From positions 1-64,000 of the forward strand of contig NZ_FMYM01000003.1 in the NCBI RefSeq assembly GCF_900096965.1: a DNA stretch of 64,000 bases, in the 5' to 3' direction. The position numbers and the translations under genes are program-made. The notes under the pieces were generated by a model that was not told the DNA's origin, ran no database searches, and saw only the letters and a list, made by a program, of their open reading frames with translations. The DNA comes from Shouchella lonarensis. Its GTDB lineage: Bacteria; Bacillota; Bacilli; Bacillales; Bacillaceae_D. Positions within the stretch are counted from its first letter, which is position 1. Each line of letters starts with the position of its first letter. Shown here piece after piece: positions 56,764-64,000 of this stretch.

Positions 56764-57648
56764 ATGTTAACCGGCATGCATGTGGTCATGGTTGGTGGTG
56801 ACGCACGGCAGTTAGAAATCATCCGCAATTTATCAGCGCTCGATGCAAAAATCTCGCTCGTTGGGTTTGAACAGTTAGACGACGGATTCATTGGTGCAAG
56901 TAAGCAGACAATGACAGAAATTGATTGGGGTACTGTCGATGCGGTGCTATTACCTGTAGGTGGGATGGCTAGTGACGGGACGATTAGCAGCATTTTTGCA
57001 GATAAACCATTAAAACTTGGGGCGAGACAATTGAATGAAACATCTGACCAATGCCCAATTTACACAGGTATTACTTCGAAACGATTGGATAAATTGGCAA
57101 ACGATACTTCATGTAAAGTCGTTGTGCTTATGAACCGTGATGATGTGGCAATTTATAATTCGATTCCAACCGCAGAGGGCGCAGTCATGCTGTCGATCCA
57201 GCATACTGACTATACGATACATCATGCAAATGTGGCGGTATTAGGTTTTGGAAGGGTGGGTATGACGGTAGCGCGTACATTTCATGCGCTAGGTGCCCAT
57301 GTAAAAGTAGGTGCGAGAGACGGCGCCCATTTGGCGCGGGCAACAGAGATGGGGCTAGAAACATTCCCGATGCAACAAGTGAAAGAGGCGCTTTGTGATA
57401 TTGATATCGTCATTAATACGATTCCGGCAAAAGTTGTGACAGCACGGGTGTTGGCAGAAATGCCGCAACATGCCTTTGTGCTTGATTTGGCATCACGACC
57501 AGGAGGCGTTGACTTTTCTTATGCCGAAAAGCGCGGTTTAAAGGCCATGCTTGCACCAGGATTACCAGGGATGGTGGCGCCAAAGACAGCGGGAAAAATT
57601 TTAGCGAATGTCATTGCAGATTTATTGCTTGAACAAGCGAATGGGTGA
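56764..57648 (+). CDS. dpaA: Dipicolinate synthase subunit A (SpoVFA)
   Basis: A 294-residue NAD(P)-dependent oxidoreductase subunit. With DpaB it converts a dihydrodipicolinate-pathway intermediate to dipicolinic acid in the mother cell. MLTGMHVVMVGGDARQLEII, IYNSIPTAEGAVMLSIQHTD, the Rossmann VAVLGFGRVGMTVARTFHALG and LDLASRPGGVDFSYAEKRG are family signatures. AGGAGGTG precedes the ATG. Followed after 13 bases by dpaB. Confidence 0.97.
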   Translation: MLTGMHVVMVGGDARQLEIIRNLSALDAKISLVGFEQLDDGFIGASKQTMTEIDWGTVDAVLLPVGGMASDGTISSIFADKPLKLGARQLNETSDQCPIYTGITSKRLDKLANDTSCKVVVLMNRDDVAIYNSIPTAEGAVMLSIQHTDYTIHHANVAVLGFGRVGMTVARTFHALGAHVKVGARDGAHLARATEMGLETFPMQQVKEALCDIDIVINTIPAKVVTARVLAEMPQHAFVLDLASRPGGVDFSYAEKRGLKAMLAPGLPGMVAPKTAGKILANVIADLLLEQANG

Positions 57649-57661
57649 AGGGGGGATAGCG

Positions 57662-58246
57662 ATGTTGTCAGGAAAACATATCGGATTCGGTTTAACGGGT
57701 TCACATTGTACGTACGAGGCGGTGTATCCGCAAATTGAAAAACTTGTAAAGATGGGTGCGAAAGTGACACCATTTTTAACGTATACCGTTGCCAACACAG
57801 ATACAAAATTTGGCGATAGTGCCGATTGGCTTGCTCGCCTGCAGAAGATCACAAGTGAACCTTTTGTGAATTCAATGGTGAAAGCAGAACCGTTTGGACC
57901 AAAAACACCGCTCGATCTTATGATTATTGCGCCAATGACGGGAAATTCGATTTCAAAATTCGCAAACGCGATGACCGATTCTCCTGTGCTGATGGGCGCA
58001 AAGGCAACACTACGTAATGGTAAGCCCGTTTTGCTAGGTATTTCAACAAATGATGGGCTCGGTTTAAATGGGGTAAATATTATGCGGTTAATGGCGACAA
58101 AAAATATTTACTTTATTCCTTATGGGCAAGATGACCCAGAAAAAAAACCGAATTCACTCGTGGCGCATATGGATCAGCTTATTCCCGCAGCAGAAGCGGC
58201 TTTACATGGTAAGCAGTATCAGCCTGTTCTCATAGAAAACAAGTAA
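57662..58246 (+). CDS. dpaB: Dipicolinate synthase subunit B (SpoVFB)
   Basis: A 194-residue flavoprotein-like subunit of the HFCD fold. KHIGFGLTGSHCTYEAV, IIAPMTGNSISKFANAMTDS and PVLLGISTNDGLGLNGVNI are typical. It requires DpaA for dipicolinate synthesis. GAAGGGGGGATAGCG is the ribosome site. asd starts about 100 bases later. Confidence 0.96.
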   Translation: MLSGKHIGFGLTGSHCTYEAVYPQIEKLVKMGAKVTPFLTYTVANTDTKFGDSADWLARLQKITSEPFVNSMVKAEPFGPKTPLDLMIIAPMTGNSISKFANAMTDSPVLMGAKATLRNGKPVLLGISTNDGLGLNGVNIMRLMATKNIYFIPYGQDDPEKKPNSLVAHMDQLIPAAEAALHGKQYQPVLIENK

Positions 58247-58350
58247 AATAGGCTAGGAACAGTTGCACATCCGTGCGAAATCCCGTAAAGTTTAGTAGAA
58301 TAGAGAAGACAAAAGAAGTGTGCTGAACTTTAAGGGAGGAATCGGAGATC

Positions 58351-59415
58351 ATGGAACAACAAAGGTATCATATGGCCGTTGTCGGTGCAACCGGTGCCGT
58401 GGGTGAACAAATTTTACACATATTAGAAGAACGTCAATTCCCGATTGCAACATTGAAATTACTATCATCGAAGCGGTCTGCCGGAAAGCGTGTGTTGTTT
58501 AAAGGGGAGCCATATATCGTCGAAGAAGCAACACCAAATGTGTTTGACGGCGTTGACATTGCAATCTTTTCTGCTGGTGGGAGCGTATCAAAAGCGCTTG
58601 TGCCTGAAGCTGTCCAACGTGGCGTTGTTTGTGTTGATAATACGAGTGCATTTCGGATGACAGAAGGTGTGCCGCTCGTTGTGCCAGAAGTGAATGAATC
58701 GGATTTGGCACAGCATCAAGGGATTATTGCCAACCCAAACTGTTCAACGATCCAAATGGTGGTCGCGTTAGAACCCATTCGCAAGCAATTAGGACTGAAA
58801 AAAATCATTGTGTCCACATATCAAGCCGTTTCCGGTGCAGGACTTGCCGCAGTTGAGGAAATGCGTGAACAAACACGGGCATTATTAAATAACGAGCAAC
58901 CAGAAGCGGCAGTTTTACCTGTCGGCTCAGAAAAAAAGCATTATCCCATTGCTTTTAATGCGATTCCACAAATTGATGTATTCCAAGAGAACGGGTATAC
59001 ATTTGAGGAAATGAAAATGATTCAAGAGACGAAGAAAATTATGCATATGCCAACTTTAGAAGTGGCAGCAACGTGTGTACGTTTGCCAATTGAGACAGGG
59101 CACTCAGAGTCCATTTATTTCGAGACGGAAACGGGCGGGGCAAGTGTACAGGAGATGAAAGAACTGCTTGCAAGCGCGCCGGGTGTGACTGTACAAGATG
59201 AACCAAGTGCACAAGTGTACCCGATGGCGACGACTTCTGTTGGGCAAAAAGATGTATTTGTTGGTCGTATTCGTCGCGATTTAGATAGAGACAATGGTTA
59301 TCATGCTTGGGTTGTATCAGACAACTTAGTGAAAGGTGCGGCTTGGAATTCTGTGCAAATTGCCGAATCGCTCGCACGTCTTCAGCTTGTCCGGAAGACG
59401 GGTGCAGTCCAATGA
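58351..59415 (+). CDS. asd: Aspartate-semialdehyde dehydrogenase
   Basis: A 354-residue NADPH enzyme at the branch to lysine, dipicolinate, threonine and methionine. VVGATGAVGEQILHILEER binds NADP, the catalytic Cys is in IANPNCSTIQMVVAL, and the active His region is RLPIETGHSESIYFET. AGGGAGGAATCGGAGATC precedes the ATG. Slightly longer than the B. subtilis enzyme. The stop overlaps dapG by ATGA. Confidence 0.97.
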   Translation: MEQQRYHMAVVGATGAVGEQILHILEERQFPIATLKLLSSKRSAGKRVLFKGEPYIVEEATPNVFDGVDIAIFSAGGSVSKALVPEAVQRGVVCVDNTSAFRMTEGVPLVVPEVNESDLAQHQGIIANPNCSTIQMVVALEPIRKQLGLKKIIVSTYQAVSGAGLAAVEEMREQTRALLNNEQPEAAVLPVGSEKKHYPIAFNAIPQIDVFQENGYTFEEMKMIQETKKIMHMPTLEVAATCVRLPIETGHSESIYFETETGGASVQEMKELLASAPGVTVQDEPSAQVYPMATTSVGQKDVFVGRIRRDLDRDNGYHAWVVSDNLVKGAAWNSVQIAESLARLQLVRKTGAVQ

Positions 59416-60626
59416 AGTTAGTTGTACAAAAGTTCGGTGGCACATCAGTACAGACAGATTCGTCTCGCGGGCAAGCAGTCCGTCAAGTACAGAAGGCAAT
59501 AGACAATGGTTATAAAGTGGTGGTCGTTGTTTCGGCAATGGGGCGAGAGGGGGATCCTTACGCCACAGACACGTTATGTTCTCTCGTAGATACAGCACAT
59601 ATTTCGGCGCGCGAACAAGACTTACTCATGTCATGTGGTGAAGTCATCTCTTCTGTCGTGTTCTCCTCATTGTTAAATCAGCATGGGATCGCATCAACTG
59701 CGATGACAGGAGCGCGAGCAGGGTTTCGCACAGATGAGACATTTACAAATGCAAAAATTATTGAAATGAAATGCGAGCATGTACGTAAGTCTCTCACAAA
59801 ATATGACGTTGTTGTTGTGACGGGCTTCCAAGGTCAGTCTAAGAGCGGAGAGACAACGACGCTTGGTCGCGGCGGGAGCGATACATCCGCGACGGCACTT
59901 GGCGCAGCGTTGCGAGCGGAATGGGTTGATATTTTTACAGACGTAGAAGGTGTCATGACAGCAGACCCACGTATTGTCGAAGATGCACGCGCACTTGCGA
60001 CGATGTCTTATAATGAAATTTGTAATATGGCTTACCAAGGCGCGAAAGTCATTCATCCGCGTGCAGTCGAGATTGCAATGCAAGCGAAGGTGCCAATCCG
60101 CGTACGGGCGACGAACTCTGACCGCGAAGGCACGCTCATCACGACGATGACAGGCGAGCGTGGGATGGATGTCAGTGAGCGTCCAATTACAGGGATTGCC
60201 CATGTTCCAAACGTCACACAATTGAAAGTTGCTGCCAAGGAAGGGCAATTTGACTTACAGGAGAACGTTTTTCAGTCGATGGCACGAGCGAAAATTAGTG
60301 TTGATTTTATAAATATTAGTCCGAGTGGGGTGACATACACCGTTAGTGATGATGTCGCAGACGAGGCGCTTGAGTTGCTTCACGGACTCGGTTATCAAAC
60401 ATCGTGCCAACGTGGCTGTGCAAAAGTATCCGCAGTTGGCGCGGGTATGAGTGGTGTCCCTGGAATCACTGCCAAGATTGTGACCGCATTAAGCGCGGAG
60501 AATATTCCAATTCTGCAATCAGCAGACTCGCATACAACAATTTGGATGCTTGTGAAAAACGAAGACATGTCACGCGCCGTCAATGCACTTCATCGGATGT
60601 TCCAATTAAGTGAAGCAAGCGTTTGA
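59412..60626 (+). CDS. dapG: Aspartokinase I (DapG)
   Basis: A 404-residue aspartate kinase, the diaminopimelate-sensitive isozyme by position and length. The kinase motif is VVQKFGGTSVQTD, then GREGDPYATDTL, TTLGRGGSDTSATALGAAL and DGVMTADPRI-type as EGVMTADPRIV. Two ACT domains follow (ISVDFINISPSGVTYTV and MSGVPGITAKIVTALSAENI). The start overlaps asd and gives the usual N-terminus. Confidence 0.96.
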   Translation: MKLVVQKFGGTSVQTDSSRGQAVRQVQKAIDNGYKVVVVVSAMGREGDPYATDTLCSLVDTAHISAREQDLLMSCGEVISSVVFSSLLNQHGIASTAMTGARAGFRTDETFTNAKIIEMKCEHVRKSLTKYDVVVVTGFQGQSKSGETTTLGRGGSDTSATALGAALRAEWVDIFTDVEGVMTADPRIVEDARALATMSYNEICNMAYQGAKVIHPRAVEIAMQAKVPIRVRATNSDREGTLITTMTGERGMDVSERPITGIAHVPNVTQLKVAAKEGQFDLQENVFQSMARAKISVDFINISPSGVTYTVSDDVADEALELLHGLGYQTSCQRGCAKVSAVGAGMSGVPGITAKIVTALSAENIPILQSADSHTTIWMLVKNEDMSRAVNALHRMFQLSEASV

Positions 60627-60645
60627 AATAAATAGGACAAAAAAC

Positions 60646-60676
60646 ACCTGCCACGAAACGACAGTTTGTGGCAGGT
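60646..60676. terminator. Hairpin between dapG and dapA
   Basis: ACCTGCCAc/gTGGCAGGT stem with a loop of about 13 bases and no T-run, 20 bases past dapG. It may adjust dapA expression or mRNA processing rather than terminate. Confidence 0.45.
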
Positions 60677-60701
60677 CGTTGTACGAAAGGAGTTTTTGAG
60701 A

Positions 60702-61583
60702 ATGAAACCAACAGGAATGTTTGGTCCAGTGTGGACAGCGATGGTGACACCTTTTCAGCCATCGGGGGAGATTGATTTTACTGCATGTGGCGAATTGATC
60801 GATCATTTGTTAAAGACAGGAACAGATGTATTGGTTGTTGGCGGAACAACAGGAGAATCACCTGTATTATCTAATGAGGAAAAACTGGCGCTTTTTTCTT
60901 TTTGTGTCAAGCATGTTGGTGGAAAAGCGCCCGTCATTGCAGGCACCGGATCCAATGACACAAAAGGGACGATTGCGCTCACAAAAGCTGCTGAAAAAAC
61001 CGGTGTGCAAGGGGCGATGCTTGTAACGCCATACTATAGCAAGCCTTCGCAAGCAGGTTTGCAGGCACATTTCACTGCCGTAGCTGAAGCGACAACACTT
61101 CCCATCATGCTCTACAATGTTCCTGGGAGAACGGGTGTGAATATGGTGGCGGAAACGACCATCGCGCTTTCGGCTGTTCCAAACATTGTCGCGGTGAAAG
61201 AGGCGAGTGGTGACCTTGCGCAAATTGAAAGCATTATAAAGCAAGTGCCTGACACATTTGCTGTGTATAGCGGTGATGACGGTTTAACATTGCCTGTGCT
61301 TGAGCTTGGTGGTGATGGCATTGTTTCTGTTGTTTCTCATGTGATTGGTGATGAGATGCAAGCATTGGTTCGTGCTTTTCACACGGGTAGGGATGAAGAA
61401 GCGCAACAATTACAAGACAACATTGTTCCAGTTGTAGAAGCATTGTTTGCCGCACCAAATCCAACATGTGTCAAATATGCGCTCAACAAACAAGGCGTCC
61501 ATGTAGGAGAAGTGAAATTGCCTTTAGTCCCTGCGAATGAGCAGGAGCAAGCACTCGTGAATCAAGTTTTAGCTCATAGGTAA
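60702..61583 (+). CDS. dapA: 4-hydroxy-tetrahydrodipicolinate synthase
   Basis: A 293-residue class I aldolase that condenses pyruvate with aspartate semialdehyde. VGGTTGESPVLSNEEKLALF, the catalytic Tyr in LYNVPGRTGVNM and the Schiff-base Lys in NIVAVKEASGDLAQ are visible. ATG 60702 follows AAAGGAG; the frame is open 12 codons upstream without a ribosome site. It completes the dpaAB-asd-dapG-dapA group. Confidence 0.97.
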   Translation: MKPTGMFGPVWTAMVTPFQPSGEIDFTACGELIDHLLKTGTDVLVVGGTTGESPVLSNEEKLALFSFCVKHVGGKAPVIAGTGSNDTKGTIALTKAAEKTGVQGAMLVTPYYSKPSQAGLQAHFTAVAEATTLPIMLYNVPGRTGVNMVAETTIALSAVPNIVAVKEASGDLAQIESIIKQVPDTFAVYSGDDGLTLPVLELGGDGIVSVVSHVIGDEMQALVRAFHTGRDEEAQQLQDNIVPVVEALFAAPNPTCVKYALNKQGVHVGEVKLPLVPANEQEQALVNQVLAHR

Positions 61584-61611
61584 CCATGCTTCGTTAAGGC
61601 GCAGTAAATCA

Positions 61612-61641
61612 GGCGATCCACAACTTTTGTGGGTGGCTTTT
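61612..61641 (+). terminator. Terminator after dapA
   Basis: CCACaac/GTGG stem extended by GC-ATC/GGTGGC pairing, followed by TTTTTT. Confidence 0.65.
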
Positions 61642-61662
61642 TTCTTTTCTAAAGATCCCCTC

Positions 61663-61692
61663 TTGTTTTCAACTAGAAAAATGGGGTATACT
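61663..61692 (+). promoter_or_regulatory. Sigma-A promoter candidate upstream of rnjB
   Basis: TTGTTT (61663) and TATACT (61687) with an 18-base spacer. Confidence 0.5.
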
Positions 61693-61983
61693 ATAAGCAC
61701 GTGATACGTACGGCAATGGGCAGCAGCGGCAAGCTGTCATTTTTTCATTCATAAGAGCAGTGTATCGGAACGAGATTGTGGAAGGCTGAAATGTTTCTTA
61801 GAATTTGAAATGAGCGTACGGGTGATAGGTGGCTTCTTTGAGGGAGCCGAATCGCTCAGAAGTACGAAAGTCTGTATTACGACGGATATCGTTATCAACC
61901 AGTGATGGATGATCATAAAAAAGAAAATACAACCGTTTACTATGAAAGATGAGGAATCGTAGTTGTAATAGGAGGATGAATCG
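61693..61983. other. Long leader of rnjB, no supportable gene
   Basis: About 290 bases between the promoter and the rnjB start. Fragments of open frame exist on the plus strand (for example a protein-like YYDGYRYQPVMDDHKKENTT in the frame ending near 61944), but none has a start and ribosome site, and a stop lies upstream in frame. It may be a leader RNA or a gene remnant. Confidence 0.4.
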
Positions 61984-63651
61984 TTGTCTAAGCAACATAC
62001 AGAGAAAGTACGTGTCTTTGCACTCGGCGGTGTCGGCGAGATTGGAAAGAACATGTACGTAGTTGAGGTAAATGAAGATATTATTGTCATTGATGCAGGG
62101 CTAATGTTCCCTGACGATGATATGTTAGGGGTTGACATCGTCATTCCTGACGTCACGTATTTGGTAGAAAATGCTGAACGTGTACGCGCCATTATTTTGA
62201 CACATGGACATGAAGACCATATCGGCGGACTGTCGTACGTGTTAAAACAAGTAAATGTCCCAGTGTATGGGACGAAGCTAACCCTTGGCTTAGTCGAGGA
62301 GAAATTGAAAGAAGCAGGCATTCATCGCGATACGACATTGCGGCTAATTGATTCAAATTCGCAAATCAAAGTTGGCGAAACGTCTGTCTCATTTTTCCGT
62401 ACAAGTCATAGTATTCCTGACTGTGTCGGTGTGTGTGTGGAAACAGCACTTGGACCTGTCGTACACACAGGTGACTTCAAATTTGACCAGACACCGGTTG
62501 ATGGGAAGCATGCAGAAGTCGGAAAAATGGCGATGATCGGTGAGCGTGGGGTGCTTTGCTTATTATCAGACTCTACGAATGCTGAGCGTCCGGGAACGAC
62601 AAAGTCTGAGGCAGAGGTCGGTCAAGGGATTCAAGACGTATTTGCTCGCACGACCGGTCGATTAATTGTTACAGCGTTCGCGTCGAACGTGCACCGCATG
62701 CAACAAGTGATCCAAGCAACGGTACAATCGAAACGGAAATTGGCTGTTGTCGGGCGTAGCATGGTGCGTGTATTAACGATTGCGGCTGATCTTGGTTATT
62801 TGGAAGTCCCAGAAGGTTTGCTCATTGAAATTGATGAGGTGAAACGCTACAAGCCAGAGCAAGTGGTGATTTTAACAACTGGAAGTCAAGGAGAACCGAT
62901 GTCTGCATTAACGCGGATGGCGCGTGGTGCGCACCGTTCGATTACGTTAACGCATGAAGATACGGTCGTCATTGCTGCTTCAGCCATTCCAGGGAATGAA
63001 AAAAGTGTATCGGCAGTGATTGATCAATTGCATCGTCTTGGTGCAGATGTCGTTTATGGTAATCAATCCGTTCACGCATCAGGTCATGGCTCTCAAGAAG
63101 AATTAAAGCTCATGCTCAATTTAATGCGCCCTAAGTACTTTTTACCGATTCACGGTGAAATTCGTATGCAACATGCACACCGGTCGCTTGCAACGAGTGT
63201 TGGGATTGCTGAAAATGATGTTTACATCATTGAAAAAGGTGAGGTTGTTGAGTTTACGCAAAACGGCGCCCGTCTTGCTGGGAAAGTCCCGTCAGGTCAT
63301 GTATTAATTGACGGGCTTGGTGTAGGTGATGTTGGCAATATCGTTTTACGTGATCGACGCTTATTATCAAAAGATGGGATTCTCGTCGTTGTGGTGACAC
63401 TTAATAAGAAACAAGGAATCATTGTTTCAGGTCCGAATGTCATCTCACGTGGATTTGTGTATGTACGCGAATCTGAAGAGTTGTTAGAGCAGGCAAACCA
63501 TTTGGTTACCTCTATTTTACAAAAATGTATGGCAGAGAAAAAACATGATTGGGCTGGTTTAAAGAGCAGTGTTCGAGATGGTTTAAGTCGGTTCTTATTT
63601 GAAAAGACGAAGCGCCGTCCAATGATTTTACCAATCATGATGGAAGTATAA
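61984..63651 (+). CDS. rnjB: Ribonuclease J2 (RnjB-type)
   Basis: A 555-residue metallo-beta-lactamase/beta-CASP RNase of mRNA decay. VFALGGVGEIGKNMYVVEV starts the fold, ILTHGHEDHIGGL is a complete HxHxDH zinc motif, VVHTGDFKFDQTP is motif 3, SDSTNAERPGTTKSE and the beta-CASP motifs VTAFASNVHRMQQV and PIHGEIRMQHAH follow. The C-terminal ends with EKTKRRPMILPI. Gene order (after dapA, before tepA) makes it the RnjB orthologue, although in B. subtilis J2, as I recall, this zinc motif is degenerate. TTG start at 61984 with GGAGG 8 bases upstream. Confidence 0.93.
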   Translation: MSKQHTEKVRVFALGGVGEIGKNMYVVEVNEDIIVIDAGLMFPDDDMLGVDIVIPDVTYLVENAERVRAIILTHGHEDHIGGLSYVLKQVNVPVYGTKLTLGLVEEKLKEAGIHRDTTLRLIDSNSQIKVGETSVSFFRTSHSIPDCVGVCVETALGPVVHTGDFKFDQTPVDGKHAEVGKMAMIGERGVLCLLSDSTNAERPGTTKSEAEVGQGIQDVFARTTGRLIVTAFASNVHRMQQVIQATVQSKRKLAVVGRSMVRVLTIAADLGYLEVPEGLLIEIDEVKRYKPEQVVILTTGSQGEPMSALTRMARGAHRSITLTHEDTVVIAASAIPGNEKSVSAVIDQLHRLGADVVYGNQSVHASGHGSQEELKLMLNLMRPKYFLPIHGEIRMQHAHRSLATSVGIAENDVYIIEKGEVVEFTQNGARLAGKVPSGHVLIDGLGVGDVGNIVLRDRRLLSKDGILVVVVTLNKKQGIIVSGPNVISRGFVYVRESEELLEQANHLVTSILQKCMAEKKHDWAGLKSSVRDGLSRFLFEKTKRRPMILPIMMEV

Positions 63652-63655
63652 TGAA

Positions 63656-63697
63656 TGCTCCGTGTTGATCACAAATGTGGTTGGCACGGAGCTTTTT
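63656..63697 (+). terminator. Terminator after rnjB
   Basis: GCTCCGTG/CACGGAGC stem with a loop of about 20 bases and TTTTT tail. Confidence 0.85.
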
Positions 63698-63838
63698 ACA
63701 TGTGCGCGGATATTCTTTTTTTGGCGGATCATACTACATATAGATTGTCGGGATTGTGAGGAACAGAAGTCGACTGCACGAGGAGTCGGAATGATGGCAA
63801 CGGAATTCCAAATGCTGGAATGGATGGAGTGTGTGAAC

Positions 63839-64000
63839 ATGGCGCAAAATGAACAGCCCACAACAGAACCAAAGGTGGAAAAACCTGAAGAAAAAAGTAC
63901 GTTAGTCGATAAACTGCAACAATTAGGACAAACAAATGTCCCTGATATGGGTTCATCCAACATTCACTGCTTAACCATTATTGGACAAATTGAAGGGCAT
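63839..64000 (+). CDS. tepA: ClpP-like translocation-enhancing protein TepA (5' part only)
   Basis: The frame runs off the window end. The first 54 residues show an acidic, disordered N-terminus (NEQPTTEPKVEKPEEK), then KLQQLGQTNVPDMGSSNIHC and LTIIGQIEGH, the conserved start of the TepA/YmfB ClpP-fold domain. rnjB-tepA-spoIIIE is the usual order. In-frame ATGs at 63791 and 63794 behind GAGGAG are alternative starts that would add 15-16 residues; I prefer 63839 because the extra residues do not resemble the family. Confidence 0.88.
   Translation, partial: MAQNEQPTTEPKVEKPEEKSTLVDKLQQLGQTNVPDMGSSNIHCLTIIGQIEGH

Noticed and set aside
58260-58301. Sigma-A promoter for asd (TAGAAT at 58296)
   Set aside because: The -35 position reads GTGCGA at the correct spacing; too weak to call.
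60646-60701. Lysine riboswitch ahead of dapA
   Set aside because: The interval is far too short and holds only one simple hairpin.
61810-61910. Small plus-strand frame in the rnjB leader beginning ATG AGC GTA
   Set aside because: No ribosome site; it ends after about 30 codons and does not resemble a known family.
61749-62321. 190-residue minus-strand frame over the start of rnjB
   Set aside because: Ser/Thr-rich shadow of the RNase J coding region without a ribosome site.

Overview
The window is a 64 kb stretch of the chromosome of a Gram-positive, endospore-forming member of the Bacillales. The gene order from rplS to tepA largely follows the Bacillus subtilis core map: rplS, lepB, rbgA, rnhB, sucCD, dprA, topA, trmFO, codV (xerC)-hslV-hslU-codY, rpsB-tsf-pyrH-frr-uppS-cdsA-dxr-rseP-proS-polC, rimP-nusA-rnpM-ylxQ-infB-ylxP-rbfA-truB-ribF, rpsO, pnp, ylxY-mlpA, dpaAB-asd-dapG-dapA, rnjB, tepA. 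Dipicolinate synthase genes, CodY and a bacilliredoxin support this placement. I cannot name the species from sequence alone.

Region 1 (1-9.3 kb) is accessory. It holds an ABC-F ATPase, a sortase-anchored wall protein with a long Gly-Asp-Pro repeat, a GNAT-like protein, a RecQ helicase, BrxC, and a queCDEF operon read leftward under a class I preQ1 riboswitch and terminator. Region 2 (9.3-24.5 kb) starts with an M29 aminopeptidase, then rplS behind a promoter and structured leader, and runs through topA and the cod operon. dprA appears to carry a one-base frameshift at its 5' end. Region 3 (24.5-45.7 kb) is the translation, lipid, isoprenoid and replication block. The large flagellar/chemotaxis operon that lies between codY and rpsB in B. 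subtilis is absent here.

Region 4 (45.7-46.2 kb), between ribF and rpsO, has the layout of a type I toxin-antitoxin locus. A 30-codon hydrophobic peptide frame on the minus strand is interrupted by TAG at codon 7. A convergent RNA on the plus strand starts at a near-consensus promoter and ends in a terminator that overlaps the toxin stop codon.

Region 5 (46.2-64 kb) is pnp, ylxY and mlpA, then two tandem minus-strand paralogues inserted between mlpA and dpaA, where B. subtilis has ymxH. Each encodes an alpha-helical head, a pyocin-knob-like module, about 85 Gly-X-Thr collagen triplets and a complete seven-bladed YVTN propeller. Both have sigma-K-like promoters with a GerE-like box, and the second is divergent from dpaA, which has its own sigma-K-like promoter. 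I infer that they are late mother-cell spore-surface fibres. The window ends inside tepA.

All product names rest on recognisable motifs, length and gene order; no database search was possible. Promoter and RNA calls were made by eye.
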